From CALEUX01 sp037439945 (GTDB taxonomy: Bacteria; Bacteroidota; Bacteroidia; Bacteroidales; Marinilabiliaceae), in assembly GCA_037439945.1 (NCBI GenBank), contig JBBIVA010000037.1:1-28361 (forward strand): a stretch of DNA of 28,361 nucleotides, read 5' to 3'. A program made the translations under genes and the position numbers. Shown here in pieces: positions 16,565 through 26,389 of this stretch. Below the pieces are notes generated by a model that had not been told where the DNA came from, ran no database searches, and worked only from the letters and a program-made list of their open reading frames with translations. Within the stretch, counting starts at the first letter, position 1; each line of letters starts with the position of its first letter.

Positions 16565-19500
16565 ATGACAAAAAATCTGCGTTTGTTGTCTGTTTTATTT
16601 CTACTCAGTTGCCATATTTTGGCATTTGGGCAGGCAAGAACAGTCACAGGTAAGGTGACTGATAACACCAACGTACCTTTACCCGGTGTTTCAATTCAAA
16701 TTGAAGGAACACCATCAGGGGTTATTACCGATATTGATGGGAACTTCTCATTAGAATTGGCCACGGGACAGGACTTTCTGAAATTTAGCTTTATTGGTTT
16801 TGCCGAACAACGTGTTAATGTAGCCAAACGTAACTCAGTAAATGTAGTAATGAGAACATCTGATACTGCTCTGGATGAAGTTACGGTTGTAGCCGTTGGT
16901 TATGGGAATATGAAAAAAAGCGACATTTCAGGAGCCAGTGTTTCGGTAAGCGGCGAGGAATTGACAAGCACAGTTTCTGCAAACCTCGATCAGGCCTTAC
17001 AGGGCAAAGCTGCTGGGGTTACGGCCGTAATAACATCAGGTCAGCCCGGTGCATCAGTTTCAATAAGAATCAGGGGGCAGGGCACATTAAGCTCAAATGC
17101 AGCAGAACCTCTTTACATAGTTGACGGAATTCAAATTCAAAATGTATCGCAGGGTGGACATGGTGTAGGGCTTGGAGATAAATTAGGTAATGGCCCGGTT
17201 GGAACATTCAGTGGAGGTCTTTCTTCAATAAACCCATCCGACATTCTCTCAATCGAGATTTTAAAAGATGCATCGGCAACTGCCATTTATGGATCAAGGG
17301 GTGCAAATGGGGTTGTTTTGATAACAACTAAAAGGGGAAAATCAGGAGATGCAAAGTTTAATTACGAGTTTAGCTATGGGGTCCAGGAACAATATAAAAC
17401 CCTGGATATGTTAAATTTACGCCAGTTTGCTGAATACAGCAATTCAGTTTCTGCGGAAACAGCCGGACGAGATCCGCGTATAGAATTTGCTGATCCAACC
17501 TTACTTGGAAAGGGAACTGACTGGCAGGGAGCTGTGTTCAGGGCGGCACCAATGCAATCACACCAGATTAGCGCACAGGGCGGCAACGAAAAATCTACAT
17601 ACTATATATCTGGTAGCTATTTTCAACAGGATGGCATAGTTATTGGCTCGGACTTTGAAAGATTTACCGGGCGTGTTAATCTTGATTCAGAATTAAAAAA
17701 ATGGTGGAAAATAGGAACCAACATAACTCTATCCCAATCAAAAGATAACCTCGGCTTAAATAATAGCACTGAAGGTATCATTAGTATAGCATTAAATATG
17801 TCTCCTGATGTACCAATTTATAATACCGATGGTTCATGGTCGGGCGATGAGCGGGAAGGTTCGGGCGGTAGTATTAACCCCATAGCAAAAGCACTAGATG
17901 AGGATATTCGTTTAAAAAGAACAAACGTAAGGGCAGGCGTTTATAGTGAGATAACCTTCCTTGAAGGGCTTACATTGCGTTCAGAAGCCGGAACAGACAT
18001 TGGCTATGTGAATGCCTACACTTTTAAGCCTACTTATCAATACGGAAAAGTAGTTAATATTACAAATGAAGCCAGGAGGCAGTATAACCAGAATATGTAT
18101 TGGGAACTTAAGAATTATTTAACTTATGCTAAAACCATTGAAAAACATACCGCCACTTTAATGGCCGGACAAGAGGTTTCAGAGTATAAATATGAATATT
18201 TAAGTGGGGCAAGTACAGGTTTACCCAGTAACGACATACAATCACCAGGGCTTGGTGATCCGACTACAATGAAAGTAGGGTCGGGTTTTGGCAGTGGGGC
18301 AATGGCTTCATTTTTTGGCCGTGGAACTTATAATTATGATAATAAATACTATCTGACATACAATTTCAGGTACGATGGTTCATCAAATTTCGGCCCTGAA
18401 AACCGTTGGGCCCCTTTCCATGCTACATCTGTTATGTGGCGGGTATCTAATGAACCGTTTTGGGAAAATATCGCCACTGTAATACCAAATCTTCGAATTA
18501 GAGCAGGTTGGGGACAAACAGGTAATGCTAATATTGGAGGTTACCGTTGGGGGGCGTCAATCACCAAAATGCCAACAGGCCTTGGCGTGGGATACAGACA
18601 AAGTAACATTGCCAATCCATATATTCACTGGGAAAAACAAGAGCAAATCAACCTTGGGGTTGATATGGGGTTGATACAAAACCGTATCAATTTAATATTG
18701 GAGGTATATGATAAAACATCAACCGAAATGTTAATGGAGATGCAATTACCATCATATATGGGTACAAGAGGAAATGTTTCTGCAAGGCTAAATGCACCTT
18801 ATGGCAACTTTGGGGAAATCCAAAACAGGGGGGTTGAAGTAACTCTTAATACCAAACCTTTAGTTGGTAAAGTAAGATGGGATAGTGATTTTAGTATAAC
18901 TATTAACAAAAACAAACTACTTGGCTTAACAGGTTCCCCTTCGGCACACCTTGAGGGTTACGGGCAATGGACAGATGTTGTAAGTTTAACTGAAATTGGA
19001 CAATCGTTATTTAATTTCTATGGGTATGTTGTTGACGGAGTTTTCACAAGTAAGGAAGATATTATTACGAGCCCCAAACATGAAAAATATCCTAAAACAA
19101 ATTCCAGTAACCAATTGGTTTGGGACAGAGCAACTACCACATGGGTAGGGGATATTAAATTCAAGGATATTTCGGGTCCAAACGGAAAACCTGACGGAGT
19201 AGTAGACTCCTACGACCGGACGAATATTGGTTCACCACTGCCAAAATTTACCTTTGGGTTTAATAACACGGTAAGCTATAAAAACTTTGAGTTAAACGTG
19301 TATGTATATGGATCATATGGCAACAAAGTATTAAATTATTTAGGACGCAGTCTTAGCGGTATGAATAGTTTGTGGAATAACCAGCTGGCAACTGTAGTTG
19401 ACAGAACCCTGCTTGGGCCAATTGATCCGGGAAAATTATATTATGATAACGAGGGAAAACTAATTGAAAACTGGTTTAACGATATTGACAACGTTAAAAT

Positions 19501-19834
19501 AGAACGTAAAGGAAAAAACAATATGCCCCGTGCAATTTTGGGCGACCCCAATACTAACAGCCGGCTTTCGGACCGTTGGGTTGAAGATGGGTCATATTTA
19601 AGGTTCCGTAATATTACTTTTTCGTATTATGTGCCAAAAAATTTAACCCAAAAAATTGGTATTGAAAACATGAAAGTTTACACAAACCTTCAGAATATGT
19701 GGACTATTACCAACTACACAGGGCTTGATCCTGAGGTTGGTGCAAGTCAAACCAGTCCAAATGTTGCCGGGTTGGATAATGGCCGTTACCCATCGCCACG
19801 GATTTATACTTTTGGTGTAAATGTTACATTTTAA
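16565..19834 (+). CDS. SusC/RagA-family TonB-dependent outer-membrane transporter 2
   Basis: A second importer, 1089 residues. It has a signal peptide ending near LAFGQ, a CarboxypepD_reg-like domain (about residues 25-100) with VPLPGVSIQIEGTPSG, and a Ton box around DEVTVVAVGYG (about residue 104). The plug carries ILKDASATAIYGSRGANGVV and LITTKRGKSG. The barrel ends in IYTFGVNVTF with a terminal phenylalanine. It has no STN domain. It differs clearly from the first SusC across the barrel, for example in the extended loop regions, so the two are not a recent duplication and may take different substrates. susD follows 17 bases later and two glycan-binding-type lipoproteins after that, forming a four-gene operon. 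Confidence 0.96.
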   Translation: MTKNLRLLSVLFLLSCHILAFGQARTVTGKVTDNTNVPLPGVSIQIEGTPSGVITDIDGNFSLELATGQDFLKFSFIGFAEQRVNVAKRNSVNVVMRTSDTALDEVTVVAVGYGNMKKSDISGASVSVSGEELTSTVSANLDQALQGKAAGVTAVITSGQPGASVSIRIRGQGTLSSNAAEPLYIVDGIQIQNVSQGGHGVGLGDKLGNGPVGTFSGGLSSINPSDILSIEILKDASATAIYGSRGANGVVLITTKRGKSGDAKFNYEFSYGVQEQYKTLDMLNLRQFAEYSNSVSAETAGRDPRIEFADPTLLGKGTDWQGAVFRAAPMQSHQISAQGGNEKSTYYISGSYFQQDGIVIGSDFERFTGRVNLDSELKKWWKIGTNITLSQSKDNLGLNNSTEGIISIALNMSPDVPIYNTDGSWSGDEREGSGGSINPIAKALDEDIRLKRTNVRAGVYSEITFLEGLTLRSEAGTDIGYVNAYTFKPTYQYGKVVNITNEARRQYNQNMYWELKNYLTYAKTIEKHTATLMAGQEVSEYKYEYLSGASTGLPSNDIQSPGLGDPTTMKVGSGFGSGAMASFFGRGTYNYDNKYYLTYNFRYDGSSNFGPENRWAPFHATSVMWRVSNEPFWENIATVIPNLRIRAGWGQTGNANIGGYRWGASITKMPTGLGVGYRQSNIANPYIHWEKQEQINLGVDMGLIQNRINLILEVYDKTSTEMLMEMQLPSYMGTRGNVSARLNAPYGNFGEIQNRGVEVTLNTKPLVGKVRWDSDFSITINKNKLLGLTGSPSAHLEGYGQWTDVVSLTEIGQSLFNFYGYVVDGVFTSKEDIITSPKHEKYPKTNSSNQLVWDRATTTWVGDIKFKDISGPNGKPDGVVDSYDRTNIGSPLPKFTFGFNNTVSYKNFELNVYVYGSYGNKVLNYLGRSLSGMNSLWNNQLATVVDRTLLGPIDPGKLYYDNEGKLIENWFNDIDNVKIERKGKNNMPRAILGDPNTNSRLSDRWVEDGSYLRFRNITFSYYVPKNLTQKIGIENMKVYTNLQNMWTITNYTGLDPEVGASQTSPNVAGLDNGRYPSPRIYTFGVNVTF

Positions 19835-19851
19835 CATGAAAATTGCCTAAT

Positions 19852-21552
19852 ATGAAAAACAAAATATTTAACATAAAAGTTATGGCCGCCGTTGCATTAA
19901 TGTTTTTTGCAACCGGCTGTGAAGACTTCCTTGACCGCCCTACTGAAGATGCATATACAATTGATAGTTTTTATCAAACAAATGAGCAGTGCTTTCAGGC
20001 AGCAAATATACTTTACAACTCACCATGGTACGATTTCCAACGTGGGTTTCTATGGATTGGGGACCAATTGGCTGGTAATATTTACACCGGCACTGAAAAT
20101 GTATATCAGAGTTTTAATTTAAGCTCATCAAATGAAGACCTTACAAACGCTTCCAACTCACTGTGGCTTGTAAACGGGCACGCTAATGCAGTTATTGAAA
20201 ATATTGCATCCAAAGCCGGGCCAAATGTAAGCACGGCCGTAAAAAACACTGTTACAGGTGAGGCAATGACCATGAAAGCCCTTGCATATTTCTACCTTGT
20301 TCGCATTTGGGGGGACATACCTATTATACATAGCAACAGCGCCATAATAGGGGCCGGTACTTCTAATAAGGTAAAAAAGAACCTCAAAAAGGATGTTTAT
20401 GAATATATTGAACGAACTTTGTTAAAGGCAATAGAATTACTACCGGAAAAAAATCTTGAGGGCCGTTTAAATAAATACTCAGCTTTAGGATTATTGTCCA
20501 AAGTTTACCTTACCCGCTCAGGATTAAACGAAACAGGGAGCCGCGACCCATATTATCTGGAAGAAGCAAGAAAAGCCGCCAAAAAGGTAATTGACGAATA
20601 TCCCGGAATTCTGGAACCGGTATATAGCAACCTTTTCAGAATAAGCACAGGCAACTACAACTCTGAAAACCTTATTTCATGGCGATGGATTATTTCAGAT
20701 CAATGGACCTCTCAAAACTCCATTCAATCAGACGTGGCCTTAAACAATTTTACCGGAATGGGTGATACATGGGGCTCATGGCGTGGTGTAACAATTGATT
20801 TGCAGCGTTTGTTTGGCGAGGACCCAAGGAACACAAACAGGGTTAATAATGATACCCGACGGAAAGCAACCATGATGATGCGTGGGGATTTTTACCCATA
20901 TTTTTGGCGTCATGTTGGTGGATTTACTGCCACCTTTCGGGATGATAACAATGTTGCTGAAGCAGCATTTGGTGTTCATACCGGAGCTAATATAGTAAAA
21001 CACATTGTTGGGCATGTTGAAGGGGACCATAAAGCTGAAAATGGACGAAGCGGGGACCGTATGGCAAATGATTTGGCCACACATATCCTTCGTTTAGCCG
21101 ATGTTTACCTTATTTATGCCGAAGCAATTCTGGGAAATAATGCATCCACAACAAATGCAGAGGCTTTATTGTATTTTAATAAAGTCAGGAAAAGGGCAAT
21201 TCCGGGTGCCGTTGATGTTACATCAATAACATTCGAAGATATTTTTAAAGAAAGACGAAGAGAATTGGCTTGTGAAGGGGATAACTGGTATGATTTCGTC
21301 AGGTTGTCATATTATAATCCTAATTTGGCAATTCAGTGGTTAAACAACCAGGAAAGAGGTGGTTATAATAACTTAGCTGCATTTTTCAAAAACGAAGTTA
21401 ATGTTGACCAGGTTACTGTAAATTCATTTAAGGTTAACATTACAGCCGATGTATTTCAACTCCCGTTTCCTGAAATTGATCTTGCTATTAACCCAAATTT
21501 AGGAAAAGATAAAGATGTAGTACCATTTGACTTCAGCTCAATTCCATATTAG
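19852..21552 (+). CDS. SusD/RagB-family surface lipoprotein 2
   Basis: Partner of the second SusC, 566 residues. The lipoprotein signal ends at C23 (FFATGC, then EDFLDRPTED). SusD features are the TGEAMTMKALAYFYLVRIWG helix, NKYSALGLLSKVYLTRSG in the TPR scaffold and the FKERRRELACEGDNWYDFVR segment near the C-terminus, followed by VFQLPFPEIDLAINPNLG. I start at the ATG at 19852 rather than the in-frame TTG at 19843, since the ATG gives a compact signal peptide. The next gene starts about 20 bases after the stop, so cotranscription is very likely. Confidence 0.95.
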   Translation: MKNKIFNIKVMAAVALMFFATGCEDFLDRPTEDAYTIDSFYQTNEQCFQAANILYNSPWYDFQRGFLWIGDQLAGNIYTGTENVYQSFNLSSSNEDLTNASNSLWLVNGHANAVIENIASKAGPNVSTAVKNTVTGEAMTMKALAYFYLVRIWGDIPIIHSNSAIIGAGTSNKVKKNLKKDVYEYIERTLLKAIELLPEKNLEGRLNKYSALGLLSKVYLTRSGLNETGSRDPYYLEEARKAAKKVIDEYPGILEPVYSNLFRISTGNYNSENLISWRWIISDQWTSQNSIQSDVALNNFTGMGDTWGSWRGVTIDLQRLFGEDPRNTNRVNNDTRRKATMMMRGDFYPYFWRHVGGFTATFRDDNNVAEAAFGVHTGANIVKHIVGHVEGDHKAENGRSGDRMANDLATHILRLADVYLIYAEAILGNNASTTNAEALLYFNKVRKRAIPGAVDVTSITFEDIFKERRRELACEGDNWYDFVRLSYYNPNLAIQWLNNQERGGYNNLAAFFKNEVNVDQVTVNSFKVNITADVFQLPFPEIDLAINPNLGKDKDVVPFDFSSIPY

Positions 21553-21571
21553 TTTTACAACGATTTAAAGC

Positions 21572-22813
21572 ATGCAACATATGAAAAATATAATATTTAA
21601 AAACACTTCACCCTGGATAGTTGCGCTTTTACTGGGAAGTCTTCTCTCAGGGCTGGTATTTCAGTCATGCGATAATGATGACTCAGATGATAATGCTATT
21701 CCGGAAATTAATTACATCCGAATTACCAATCCCGATAAATCGGATTCACTTGTTGTTCGTGCCTTTCTTGGTAATACAATTGCCCTGATAGGAACAAACC
21801 TTGAGAATGTAAAAGAAGTTTGGTTTAACGATCAATCAGCCAAACTCAATGTTAATTACATCACCAACCGATCAATAATAGTTACTATACCAAACAAAAT
21901 CCCATCAATTGTTACTAATAAAATTACATTAGTAACAAAAAGTAATATTGAAGCTAAATTTGATTTTTTGGTTGATGTACCAGCTCCTTTATTAAACTCG
22001 ATGCTTTGTGAATATGTTAAAGATGGAGAAACTGCAGTTATTAAGGGGAACTTCTTTATCGATGATGAAAACGTGCCGTTAAAAGTTTTCTTCCCGGGTA
22101 ATATTGAAGGGGAAGTGCAAAATGTTGCTATTGACGAGGTGCGGGTTAAAGTACCAACAGGTGTTGGTCCCGGCCCAATTACCATGGAAACTATTTATGG
22201 CCAGTCACGCTCAAGGTTTTTTTTCCGCGATGACCGAGGTTTTATCCTTGATTGGGATAACCTGAATGCAAATGGCGGTTGGAGACCTGGTGTAATAAGA
22301 AGCTCTAATCCTGTTGAAGGAATAAAGGGGAACTATGTTTATTTTGCAGGGGATTTAAAGGGTGACCTCTCCTCATGGAATGAAGATGGCTTTTCATTTA
22401 ATCTTTGGGGAACATCAAATGGGCGTCCACAAGGCGATTTATTTAATATACCGCTAGCATCAGCATTGTTGAAATTTGAAGTTAACGTTGTTCAACCATG
22501 GTCGGCTTGTGCCCTGCAGATGATTTTCACCCCCTGGGCAACTCAGGGTACCAATTCTTACCTCGCGAGCCCAACAGTTCCTCGTGGGTTATGGATTCCC
22601 TGGCAAAACACCGGGACTTTTAAAACCAATGGATGGATAACAGTAACAATCCCGTTAAGCGAGTTTAAATATGACTGTGCAGGCACTGAAATTGGAGCAG
22701 CCGATGTCGGCAAATACGGAGGTTTAACATTTTTTGTGTACCACGGAGGAGTAGTTGGTACTGATTGTTCTCCCGTTATTTGTATCGACAACATTCGTGT
22801 GGTTCCAAAATAG
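21572..22813 (+). CDS. IPT/TIG surface glycan-binding-type lipoprotein (short)
   Basis: A 413-residue lipoprotein with its lipobox at FQSC (C33), followed by DNDDSDDN, an acidic stretch of the kind that sends lipoproteins to the cell surface in Bacteroidota. About residues 43-215 look like two IPT/TIG immunoglobulin-like domains (GNTIALIGTNLENVKEVWF in the first). About residues 220-413 form a C-terminal domain with WDNLNANGGW, GWITVTIPLSEF and CIDNIRVVP, resembling the SGBP-B xyloglucan-binding-domain family. Its position after susC-susD fits a surface glycan-binding protein; the ligand is unknown. An ATG at 21581 is an equally possible start and would remove three residues. The next gene is 27 bases downstream. 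Confidence 0.8.
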   Translation: MQHMKNIIFKNTSPWIVALLLGSLLSGLVFQSCDNDDSDDNAIPEINYIRITNPDKSDSLVVRAFLGNTIALIGTNLENVKEVWFNDQSAKLNVNYITNRSIIVTIPNKIPSIVTNKITLVTKSNIEAKFDFLVDVPAPLLNSMLCEYVKDGETAVIKGNFFIDDENVPLKVFFPGNIEGEVQNVAIDEVRVKVPTGVGPGPITMETIYGQSRSRFFFRDDRGFILDWDNLNANGGWRPGVIRSSNPVEGIKGNYVYFAGDLKGDLSSWNEDGFSFNLWGTSNGRPQGDLFNIPLASALLKFEVNVVQPWSACALQMIFTPWATQGTNSYLASPTVPRGLWIPWQNTGTFKTNGWITVTIPLSEFKYDCAGTEIGAADVGKYGGLTFFVYHGGVVGTDCSPVICIDNIRVVPK

Positions 22814-22840
22814 TTTAATAAACCAGATAATTGAACAGAT

Positions 22841-24973
22841 ATGCAAACAAAATATAAGAAATACGCCCGTTTTGTACTTGGCTCAGTTTTTATTTGTGCC
22901 ATAAGTATGGGTATGCTCTTAACATCGTGCGAAAAAGACGATGATACAACGAGCAGCAAAACAGAACTCCTTAGCTATGGGCCAATGCCCATTGCACGTG
23001 GGGCTGAACTACGGTTTATTGGTAACAACCTGGACAAGGTTACTGCAATAATTCTTCCTGATGCCATTGAGATCCCGGCATCTGCATTCACGGGCAGGAC
23101 TGCTTCCCGGATAACCCTTACTGTACCGCAAAACGCTGTTGAAGGGCTTGTAGTTTTAAAAACCCCTAAAGGTGATATTACAACCAAAACCCCTATTGGT
23201 TATTCTGAACCAATTTCCATCGCAGCTTTTACTCCTGCAGCAATAAAGCCGGGAGCACAGTTAACTATAACAGGTGACTACCTAAATCTTGTTAATGAAG
23301 TAATTTTTACCGACCGAATTACAGTGGCAAAGGCAAATTTTGTTTCCCAGACCAGAGGTGAAATAAAATTAGTAGTTCCTCCCCAGGCTCAAACAGGAAA
23401 AATTGCAGTATCTAATGGTGCAGAAAATCCAATCATTGTATATTCGGAAAACAACCTTACAGTTACTTTACCTGCATTTTCAACAATTGCGCCAAACCCT
23501 GTTAAAGCAGGTCAAACACTTACTATTACAGGTACTAATCTTGATTTAACAACCAAAGTTATATTAGGTGGCAATAAAGTGGTTTCAACATTTGGCACCC
23601 ACACTGCAACACAAATAGTACTGACAGTGCCGTCTGATACAAAAGACGGCAAGGTTACTATGGTGCCTGCATCTGACGTAAAGGTGGAATCATCTGCAGA
23701 ATTGGCAATGGTAGTTCCAACCGTTTTGGTTAATCCTACAATTGTTAGAAATGGCGGACAGATTACTGTAACCGGAACAAATCTTGACCTTGTAAGCAGT
23801 GTTGTTTTTGGCGGCGAAAAAGTTGGTACTATAGCCGCAGGAGGTACTGCAACCCAGATAATAGTTAACATCCCCAATGATGCTATTGATGGAATAGTAA
23901 GTTTCAAAACCCAAGCCGATAAAACAGTAAACGGTCCGGCATTAACTTTTGTAAAACCTGTTATAAACTCAATGGTTCCATTGTCGGGAAAACCAAACAC
24001 TAATATTACAATTGGTGGAACTGATCTCGATCTGGTTGATGAAGTAATTTTTACAGGCGGCTTAAAAGGCACAATTGTAACCAAAACTGCTACTCAAATA
24101 GTGTTTACGATACCGGTTGGTGCAAAAACAGGAAAAATCTCTTTAAAAGCAGTTAACGGTACTTTAATTGAATCAACCGATTCGTTTGAAGTTTTAACAA
24201 ATCTCCCGAATATAAGCGGTTTTACGCAACCACGTGGCGAACCTGGAAAAATCCTTACTATTAACGGTACAAACCTTAGTTTAATTAAGGAACTTGTATT
24301 CCCACAGGATCTTTACGCAACAGCCTATGGTTTAAAATCAGACACTAAAATTGATGTTTATGTACCCACCAATGTAAAACTTGGATTTGGCCAAATTAAA
24401 ATGATAACTTACGAAGGCGATGTTGGCTTATTACCAAGCATTTACTTTGGCAGTGTAGATCCTATTTACAACGAAGCTTTATGTTTCTTCAACTTTAATG
24501 GCACTGGTAAAGACTCATGGTGGGGCAATTCAATTAACAGTGGAATAGAAACAAATGCACCTATATCGGCTGATGGGACACCATATTGGAGAATAAATGG
24601 CACGAGTGGCTCGGGTTGGTGGGATGGGCTGTTTTTCCGTAACGGATCAAACAATTATTCATCAGCAGGAGTTCAGGCATCAACCTGGGCGGTTAGGTTC
24701 GACATAAGAACATTTGAGCCATTCCCAAGTACAGGTAACCTTTCAATCCGTTTGGGGAACTTCTTCTACGATTTTAACCTTAATACTCTTGGATATTCTG
24801 AAACTGTAGGTTGGATAACAGTTACATGTCCACTTTCAGGGTTCCTTAATGGAAGTACTCCTTTAACCGATCCTTCAGTTGGTGGAAATGAATTTGGTAT
24901 GGTATGGAGATCAGGAACTTCGGTAAAAGTTAACATTGGCATCGATAATGTTCGATTTGAACCCATTCCTTAA
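22841..24973 (+). CDS. Multi-IPT/TIG surface glycan-binding-type lipoprotein (long)
   Basis: A 710-residue lipoprotein; lipobox LLTSC (C30) followed by acidic EKDDD, a surface-export type signal. It has six tandem IPT/TIG-like domains at about residues 42-124, 125-207, 208-290, 291-370, 371-453 and 454-538. The recurring core is TITGTNLDL followed by V-x-F/L-GG, and the ends are of the IVLTVP type. The C-terminal domain (about 539-710) is rich in tryptophan (KDSWWGN, SGWWDGLFF) and shares GWITVTCPLSGF and IDNVRFEP with the previous gene's product. It is probably a long rod that holds a glycan-binding domain away from the cell. It ends the operon and is followed by a terminator. Confidence 0.8.
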   Translation: MQTKYKKYARFVLGSVFICAISMGMLLTSCEKDDDTTSSKTELLSYGPMPIARGAELRFIGNNLDKVTAIILPDAIEIPASAFTGRTASRITLTVPQNAVEGLVVLKTPKGDITTKTPIGYSEPISIAAFTPAAIKPGAQLTITGDYLNLVNEVIFTDRITVAKANFVSQTRGEIKLVVPPQAQTGKIAVSNGAENPIIVYSENNLTVTLPAFSTIAPNPVKAGQTLTITGTNLDLTTKVILGGNKVVSTFGTHTATQIVLTVPSDTKDGKVTMVPASDVKVESSAELAMVVPTVLVNPTIVRNGGQITVTGTNLDLVSSVVFGGEKVGTIAAGGTATQIIVNIPNDAIDGIVSFKTQADKTVNGPALTFVKPVINSMVPLSGKPNTNITIGGTDLDLVDEVIFTGGLKGTIVTKTATQIVFTIPVGAKTGKISLKAVNGTLIESTDSFEVLTNLPNISGFTQPRGEPGKILTINGTNLSLIKELVFPQDLYATAYGLKSDTKIDVYVPTNVKLGFGQIKMITYEGDVGLLPSIYFGSVDPIYNEALCFFNFNGTGKDSWWGNSINSGIETNAPISADGTPYWRINGTSGSGWWDGLFFRNGSNNYSSAGVQASTWAVRFDIRTFEPFPSTGNLSIRLGNFFYDFNLNTLGYSETVGWITVTCPLSGFLNGSTPLTDPSVGGNEFGMVWRSGTSVKVNIGIDNVRFEPIP

Positions 24974-24990
24974 AACTTGATATGGTGGTT

Positions 24991-25032
24991 AAACTAAAAA
25001 GGAATCCCATTGTCGGGGTTCCTTTTTAGTTT
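24991..25032. terminator. Bidirectional terminator between convergent genes
   Basis: AAACTAAAAAGGAA (24991-25004) pairs perfectly with TTCCTTTTTAGTTT (25019-25032), and the inner TCCC/GGGG adds further pairs. The A-run and T-run inside the stem suit termination in both directions, between the rightward uptake operon and the leftward porin gene. Confidence 0.85.
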
Positions 25033-25041
25033 ACCAAATTA

Positions 25042-26358
25042 TTACACACCTTTTGAATTAAAGAAGCCCGGTTTAATTGTAACCATTATCCATCCCCAAT
25101 AGGAGCCGGAGCTATTCCCTGCTCCAACCCCTTTAAGTATTTCCAGAGATTCAGATGGTAAAAAAAATGAAAACCCCGTTTTAATTGATGCCCCTTTAAA
25201 CAATTCATGAGAATATATTATATCAAATTCGCTTCCCAAACTTTTATTCAAAGCTCTAAAACCACTTGTATAGGTCGGATCAGCATAATTGGATGTTAAC
25301 CTGAAGTAATGATAGTCTAATAGGAAAGTCCCCCTGGTTCCGGTTGAATATTTAAATTTCAGGTAAATATCACTTAAACCACCATTATCAATAGGTTCAC
25401 CTGAAAATACAAACTGGTTCATATTGCCGTAAAATTTATAACGGGCTCCGTACATTAAATCAAAAGTATGGTCCTTTGACATATAATCCGTATCACTATT
25501 GCTTGCATCGTGCCCCGAAAAATAATCCACACCGGCAGTAATCATAAAATTATCACCAGGCGAAGCAGACAAATCAACACCAGTGTAGTAGGCAGAAATT
25601 TCCTCTCCTTTTTTATTTTTTCCATTTTGATAATATATTCTGGGATAAAGTGTTACACTACCAAAGTTGTAATTAAGGTTTGTTCCATAGGTACCTGTCA
25701 TATATATGGTAGATGTAGTACCTTCTTTTTGGTAACCTGTTCCAAGGGCTATTAGTGATACTTTGAATTTTTCATTTACCTTTTTGTCAAAATGGGCAAA
25801 ATTCAAGGTTTTTATCCTGTTTTTATCAGTGTAGAAATCATTCCCAAAAGTATTCTCCAACTTGTTATTTAGCGATAATCCAATATCAAGACCCCATGAA
25901 TTGCCTTGCTTTTTAAAAACAAGGGCATCATAGGTTAATCCGCTTTGGGTCCAGTCCCGGGTACTTAAAATTCTTTGATCATCATAAGCCAGTTCCTGCC
26001 GTCCTATTCTGATTACTGATGTTGGCGAAGTTTTCAATTCAAGCCACGATTCATATACATCTACACCATTTGTACTTCCAAATGCTCCTGTACCGGTATA
26101 AATATTATCATCACCCCAAACATTTATGTTTTGAAGGGTTAATTTAGTTTTGAACAAATAATTTGTAAAGCCAAATGATATACGACTGCGCTGACTCACA
26201 AAGAATGCGGCTTCAGAATCATCTACCGGTAATTTTGAGTAACCATGGCGTAATTCGCCCCTGGACCTGAATTCTCCGTTTACGGTAAACTGACCAAATG
26301 CAAAATGGCCGGTAATTAATAAAAAAATACCGGTAAACAAATTTTTTTTGAGCTTCAT
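25042..26358 (-). CDS. Alginate-export-type outer-membrane beta-barrel protein
   Basis: A 438-residue outer-membrane protein. It has a signal peptide ending near FAFGQ and then FTVNGEFRSRGELRHGY, typical of the alginate_exp family (named after Pseudomonas AlgE). The motifs SQRSRISFGFTNYLFKTKLTLQ, split here at SQRSRISFGF, and IRIGRQELAYDDQRI with WTQSGLTYDALVF are strong family marks, and alternating aromatic strands continue to the C-terminus. In Bacteroidota such proteins are mostly uncharacterised porins, so the name does not prove alginate transport. It converges on the SusCD operon and shares a terminator with it. I found no TAnnTTTG box upstream. Confidence 0.85.
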   Translation of the reverse strand: MKLKKNLFTGIFLLITGHFAFGQFTVNGEFRSRGELRHGYSKLPVDDSEAAFFVSQRSRISFGFTNYLFKTKLTLQNINVWGDDNIYTGTGAFGSTNGVDVYESWLELKTSPTSVIRIGRQELAYDDQRILSTRDWTQSGLTYDALVFKKQGNSWGLDIGLSLNNKLENTFGNDFYTDKNRIKTLNFAHFDKKVNEKFKVSLIALGTGYQKEGTTSTIYMTGTYGTNLNYNFGSVTLYPRIYYQNGKNKKGEEISAYYTGVDLSASPGDNFMITAGVDYFSGHDASNSDTDYMSKDHTFDLMYGARYKFYGNMNQFVFSGEPIDNGGLSDIYLKFKYSTGTRGTFLLDYHYFRLTSNYADPTYTSGFRALNKSLGSEFDIIYSHELFKGASIKTGFSFFLPSESLEILKGVGAGNSSGSYWGWIMVTIKPGFFNSKGV

Positions 26359-26389
26359 ATATTCAAATTTTCAATAATTAAATATTTAA

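Noticed and set aside
22558..22959. 133-codon minus-strand frame across the junction of the two lipoprotein genes
   Set aside because: It is antisense to two well-supported genes and shows no family motif or start signal.
23512..24084. 190-codon open frame on the minus strand
   Set aside because: It lies fully antisense to the IPT repeat region of a well-supported lipoprotein gene, has no recognisable domain, and its repetitive make-up mirrors the tandem IPT domains on the other strand.
23215..24460. Regularly spaced repeat possibly resembling an array
   Set aside because: The roughly 250-base periodicity is the coding sequence of tandem IPT/TIG domains, not a CRISPR or satellite repeat.
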